A DNA stretch of 64,000 nucleotides from NCBI GenBank assembly GCA_965221725.1, contig OZ244909.1, positions 620,001-684,000 of the forward strand, in the 5' to 3' direction. This document shows, in pieces, positions 62,545 through 64,000 of this stretch (position 1 is the first letter of the stretch; each line of letters starts with the position of its first letter). Origin of the DNA: HK1 sp965221725. GTDB lineage: Bacteria > Pseudomonadota > Gammaproteobacteria > HK1. Position numbers and translations under genes: made by a program. The notes beneath the pieces were generated by a model. It saw only the letters and a list, made by a program, of their open reading frames with translations, had not been told where the DNA came from and made no database searches.

Positions 62545-63487
62545 CCTTTTTGCCGAACCTGAAATCTGTCCCTTCATCGACCCTGCGTTCTATCCAACCT
62601 TCCACTGCTTGCACGCCCGCTGGAGATTCATCCGCAACAGCGTTGTCCATGAGCCCGCGAAGTTCCTCGGCGACATGCGTCACGATCTGCCGCTCCGCAT
62701 CTTCAGGATCGGGGAGACAGGCCATGTGCGCAAGAAATGCAGGGTCCAGTTCGGCGCAGAATCGATCCAGGATCTTGTGCTCTCCTTCTCGCACCGCCGT
62801 TAGCGAGGTAAGCGCGATGCCGGGAAGCAATCCATCGGTCATCGAGGCAAAATCCTTGATCAGTCGCTCGGGAAGATCCTTCTCTGCGACGCTCCGCTCC
62901 CTCAACGGTTCCGCCAGATTCACCCCGGACTTTGCGTAAAGGACTACTCGACCGTGTCGATACGAGATCTCGGTCTTGGCCTCGTTCTCCATCGGATCGA
63001 GTTCAATCTCTCTCAGTTTGGTCGATACAGTCGCACAGATTTCCTCCAGCCGTGCCTCGCCGGTGTATATGGCCACGAGCCGAAGCGAGTTGCGATCGAT
63101 TTCTCCGGCCAGCAAATCTCGGAGCAGTTCCAGCGCATATCGTGGATTGTCATCCTGCAAGAGCCAATCGAGAACCACGATATCGGCCTGCCTCATCGTC
63201 TCCATCGCCAACTTTGGGGAACCGACCACACCGCAGATGACACCAAGCGCGGAAAACGAGTCCATGATGGATCCAGCGTCCAGCGTATGTATCGACCCGC
63301 GACCGACCGGACCCTGATCGTTTCGACTTGATGGTAGCGTGTGTCGACTCGGCGCCACGACTTCTGCTCGCGGCCCACCGGTCCCACCCCGTGTCATATG
63401 GGCCTCGTCATCGACCACTATCGCCGTCTGGAGAAAACGTCGGGCCAATTCGCGGCTGCGAGATCCGTATTCTTCCGCCGAGGTCAT
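62535..63487 (-). pseudogene. N-terminal part of divergent receiver-domain protein, interrupted by ISAs1 element
   Basis: The reading frame starts at the ATG at 63487 and runs about 317 codons into the target duplication. The N-terminal domain looks like a divergent response-regulator receiver: TAIVVDDEAH (acidic pair), a long Gly/Pro/Ser insert, DIVVLDWLLQDDN (candidate phosphoacceptor Asp) and LVAIYTGEARLEE. The rest is alpha-helical with no output domain I recognise. Joined to 60663-61293 it would give exactly 528 codons including stop. In its present state it would end 15 residues inside the IS. It follows the kinase-like gene by 9 bp. Confidence 0.78.
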
Positions 63488-63496
63488 CCCCTTCCC

Positions 63497-64000
63497 CTAT
63501 GACTCATCCGCCGGCACGACACCGAGAGTCGCGCCCTGGGCGCCATCGAGCAATTGCAGATCGAACCCGACCCGGCGCAGAGTTGCGCGTCCGATGTGTA
63601 ACCCCATCCCTCGTCCGCCGGGCTTTCTGCTGAAGCCGAACTCGAAGATCGCTTCCCGATCTCGGACATCCACTCCCGGTCCCGTGTCCGCGACAAGTAA
63701 TGCGCCGCCTCGCTCGTCCAGTTCGATGCGTCGCTCACGCTGCGGATTCTGTTGCGACAACCAGAAGATCGCGTTGTCCACCAGGTTCACGAAGACGGGA
63801 TAGAAGCTCGACGGGAAGCCGACGATCCTGGCGTTCGCAAACGCCCCGCTCGCCGTCAACGATACGTCATGACGCGCCAGGCGCGCTCGGAACAGCTCCT
63901 CCAGGAAGTCCCGGATCTCGGAACCTCGGATTTCCACCGCCTTCCGATAGAGGCGCCGCTGCAACGGCGTGAACAGCGTCAGATAGCCATCCAGATGGTC
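63497..64000 (-). CDS. histidine-kinase-like ATP-binding protein, C-terminal part (5' end outside window)
   Basis: At least 167 residues, open to the right edge. The last stretch visible upstream reads DHLDGYLTLFTPLQRRLYRK, resembling the helix before an HATPase domain. The GHKL ATPase motifs are intact: N box VFVNLVDNAIFWL, G1 LLVADTGPGVD, F-box IFEFGFSRKPG and G2 GRGMGLHIGRATL. No canonical phospho-His box is visible in the part present. It precedes the receiver gene by 9 bp, so kinase and receiver form an operon. Confidence 0.82.
   Translation of the reverse strand, partial: DHLDGYLTLFTPLQRRLYRKAVEIRGSEIRDFLEELFRARLARHDVSLTASGAFANARIVGFPSSFYPVFVNLVDNAIFWLSQQNPQRERRIELDERGGALLVADTGPGVDVRDREAIFEFGFSRKPGGRGMGLHIGRATLRRVGFDLQLLDGAQGATLGVVPADES

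Overview
The window is a very GC-rich chromosomal segment from a gammaproteobacterium, probably an uncultured lineage distantly related to the Pseudomonadales/Chromatiales. Two blocks of gene order support this. The first is yciK-like / HAD phosphatase (mupP/gph) / ubiG / MTA deaminase / mtnA / gyrA / pheA / tyrA / aroA / cmk / rpsA / ihfB / lapB, the order known around gyrA in pseudomonads but lacking serC and hisC. The second is smc / zipA / ligA. MutH, DksA, LapB, ZipA and AmpG point the same way.

Layout. 1-5.5 kb: the 3' part of a degenerate thiL-like gene, mutH, a small membrane protein, a glutaminyl cyclase-like gene, ilvD and a vapBC toxin-antitoxin pair. 5.6-12.7 kb: a polyamine-type ABC transporter (potA-C-B-D order on the minus strand), divergent from a PuuA-like glutamine synthetase and argA. 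12.8-32.3 kb: the gyrA/aroA/rpsA core, with a collapsed P-protein (pheA). It is followed, between a squalene-synthase-like gene and yciK, by a decayed island (about 28-31.5 kb) holding two secreted proteins of unknown function, one with a 14-C tract at its start, several short tandem repeats and an integrase pseudogene. 32.6-41.8 kb: ampG, an oversized ligA with a duplicated HhH region, zipA with a pentapeptide-repeat linker, and smc. 42-49 kb: cysZ, dksA, a PduO-type adenosyltransferase, ydcH, an M17 aminopeptidase, an EEP-family hydrolase and a Cof-type HAD hydrolase.

49-64 kb is a defence-like region that embeds a housekeeping operon. gajA-gajB (Gabija) occupies 49.0-52.9 kb. The suf operon (sufBCDSU-sufT plus a Rieske ferredoxin, 53.5-59.9 kb) follows, behind a promoter carrying two IscR-type sites. 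At 60-64 kb a minus-strand operon encodes a histidine-kinase-like ATPase (running off the right edge), a divergent receiver-domain protein and a small unknown protein. The receiver gene is split by a 1,231-bp ISAs1-family element flanked by a perfect 10-bp target duplication. Removing the IS and one duplication restores a continuous 527-codon frame, so the insertion is recent. This operon is the best candidate for a poorly described system.

Two families of interspersed non-coding repeats occur. One is a 130-150 bp multi-hairpin element (18.5 kb and 46.8 kb). The other is a MITE-like family with CCCGAAAATTTCACC-type ends (full copies at 32.3 and 43.3 kb, fragments elsewhere). No rRNA, tRNA or CRISPR array was found. 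Because the DNA is so GC-rich, very long antisense open frames are common and were discounted.
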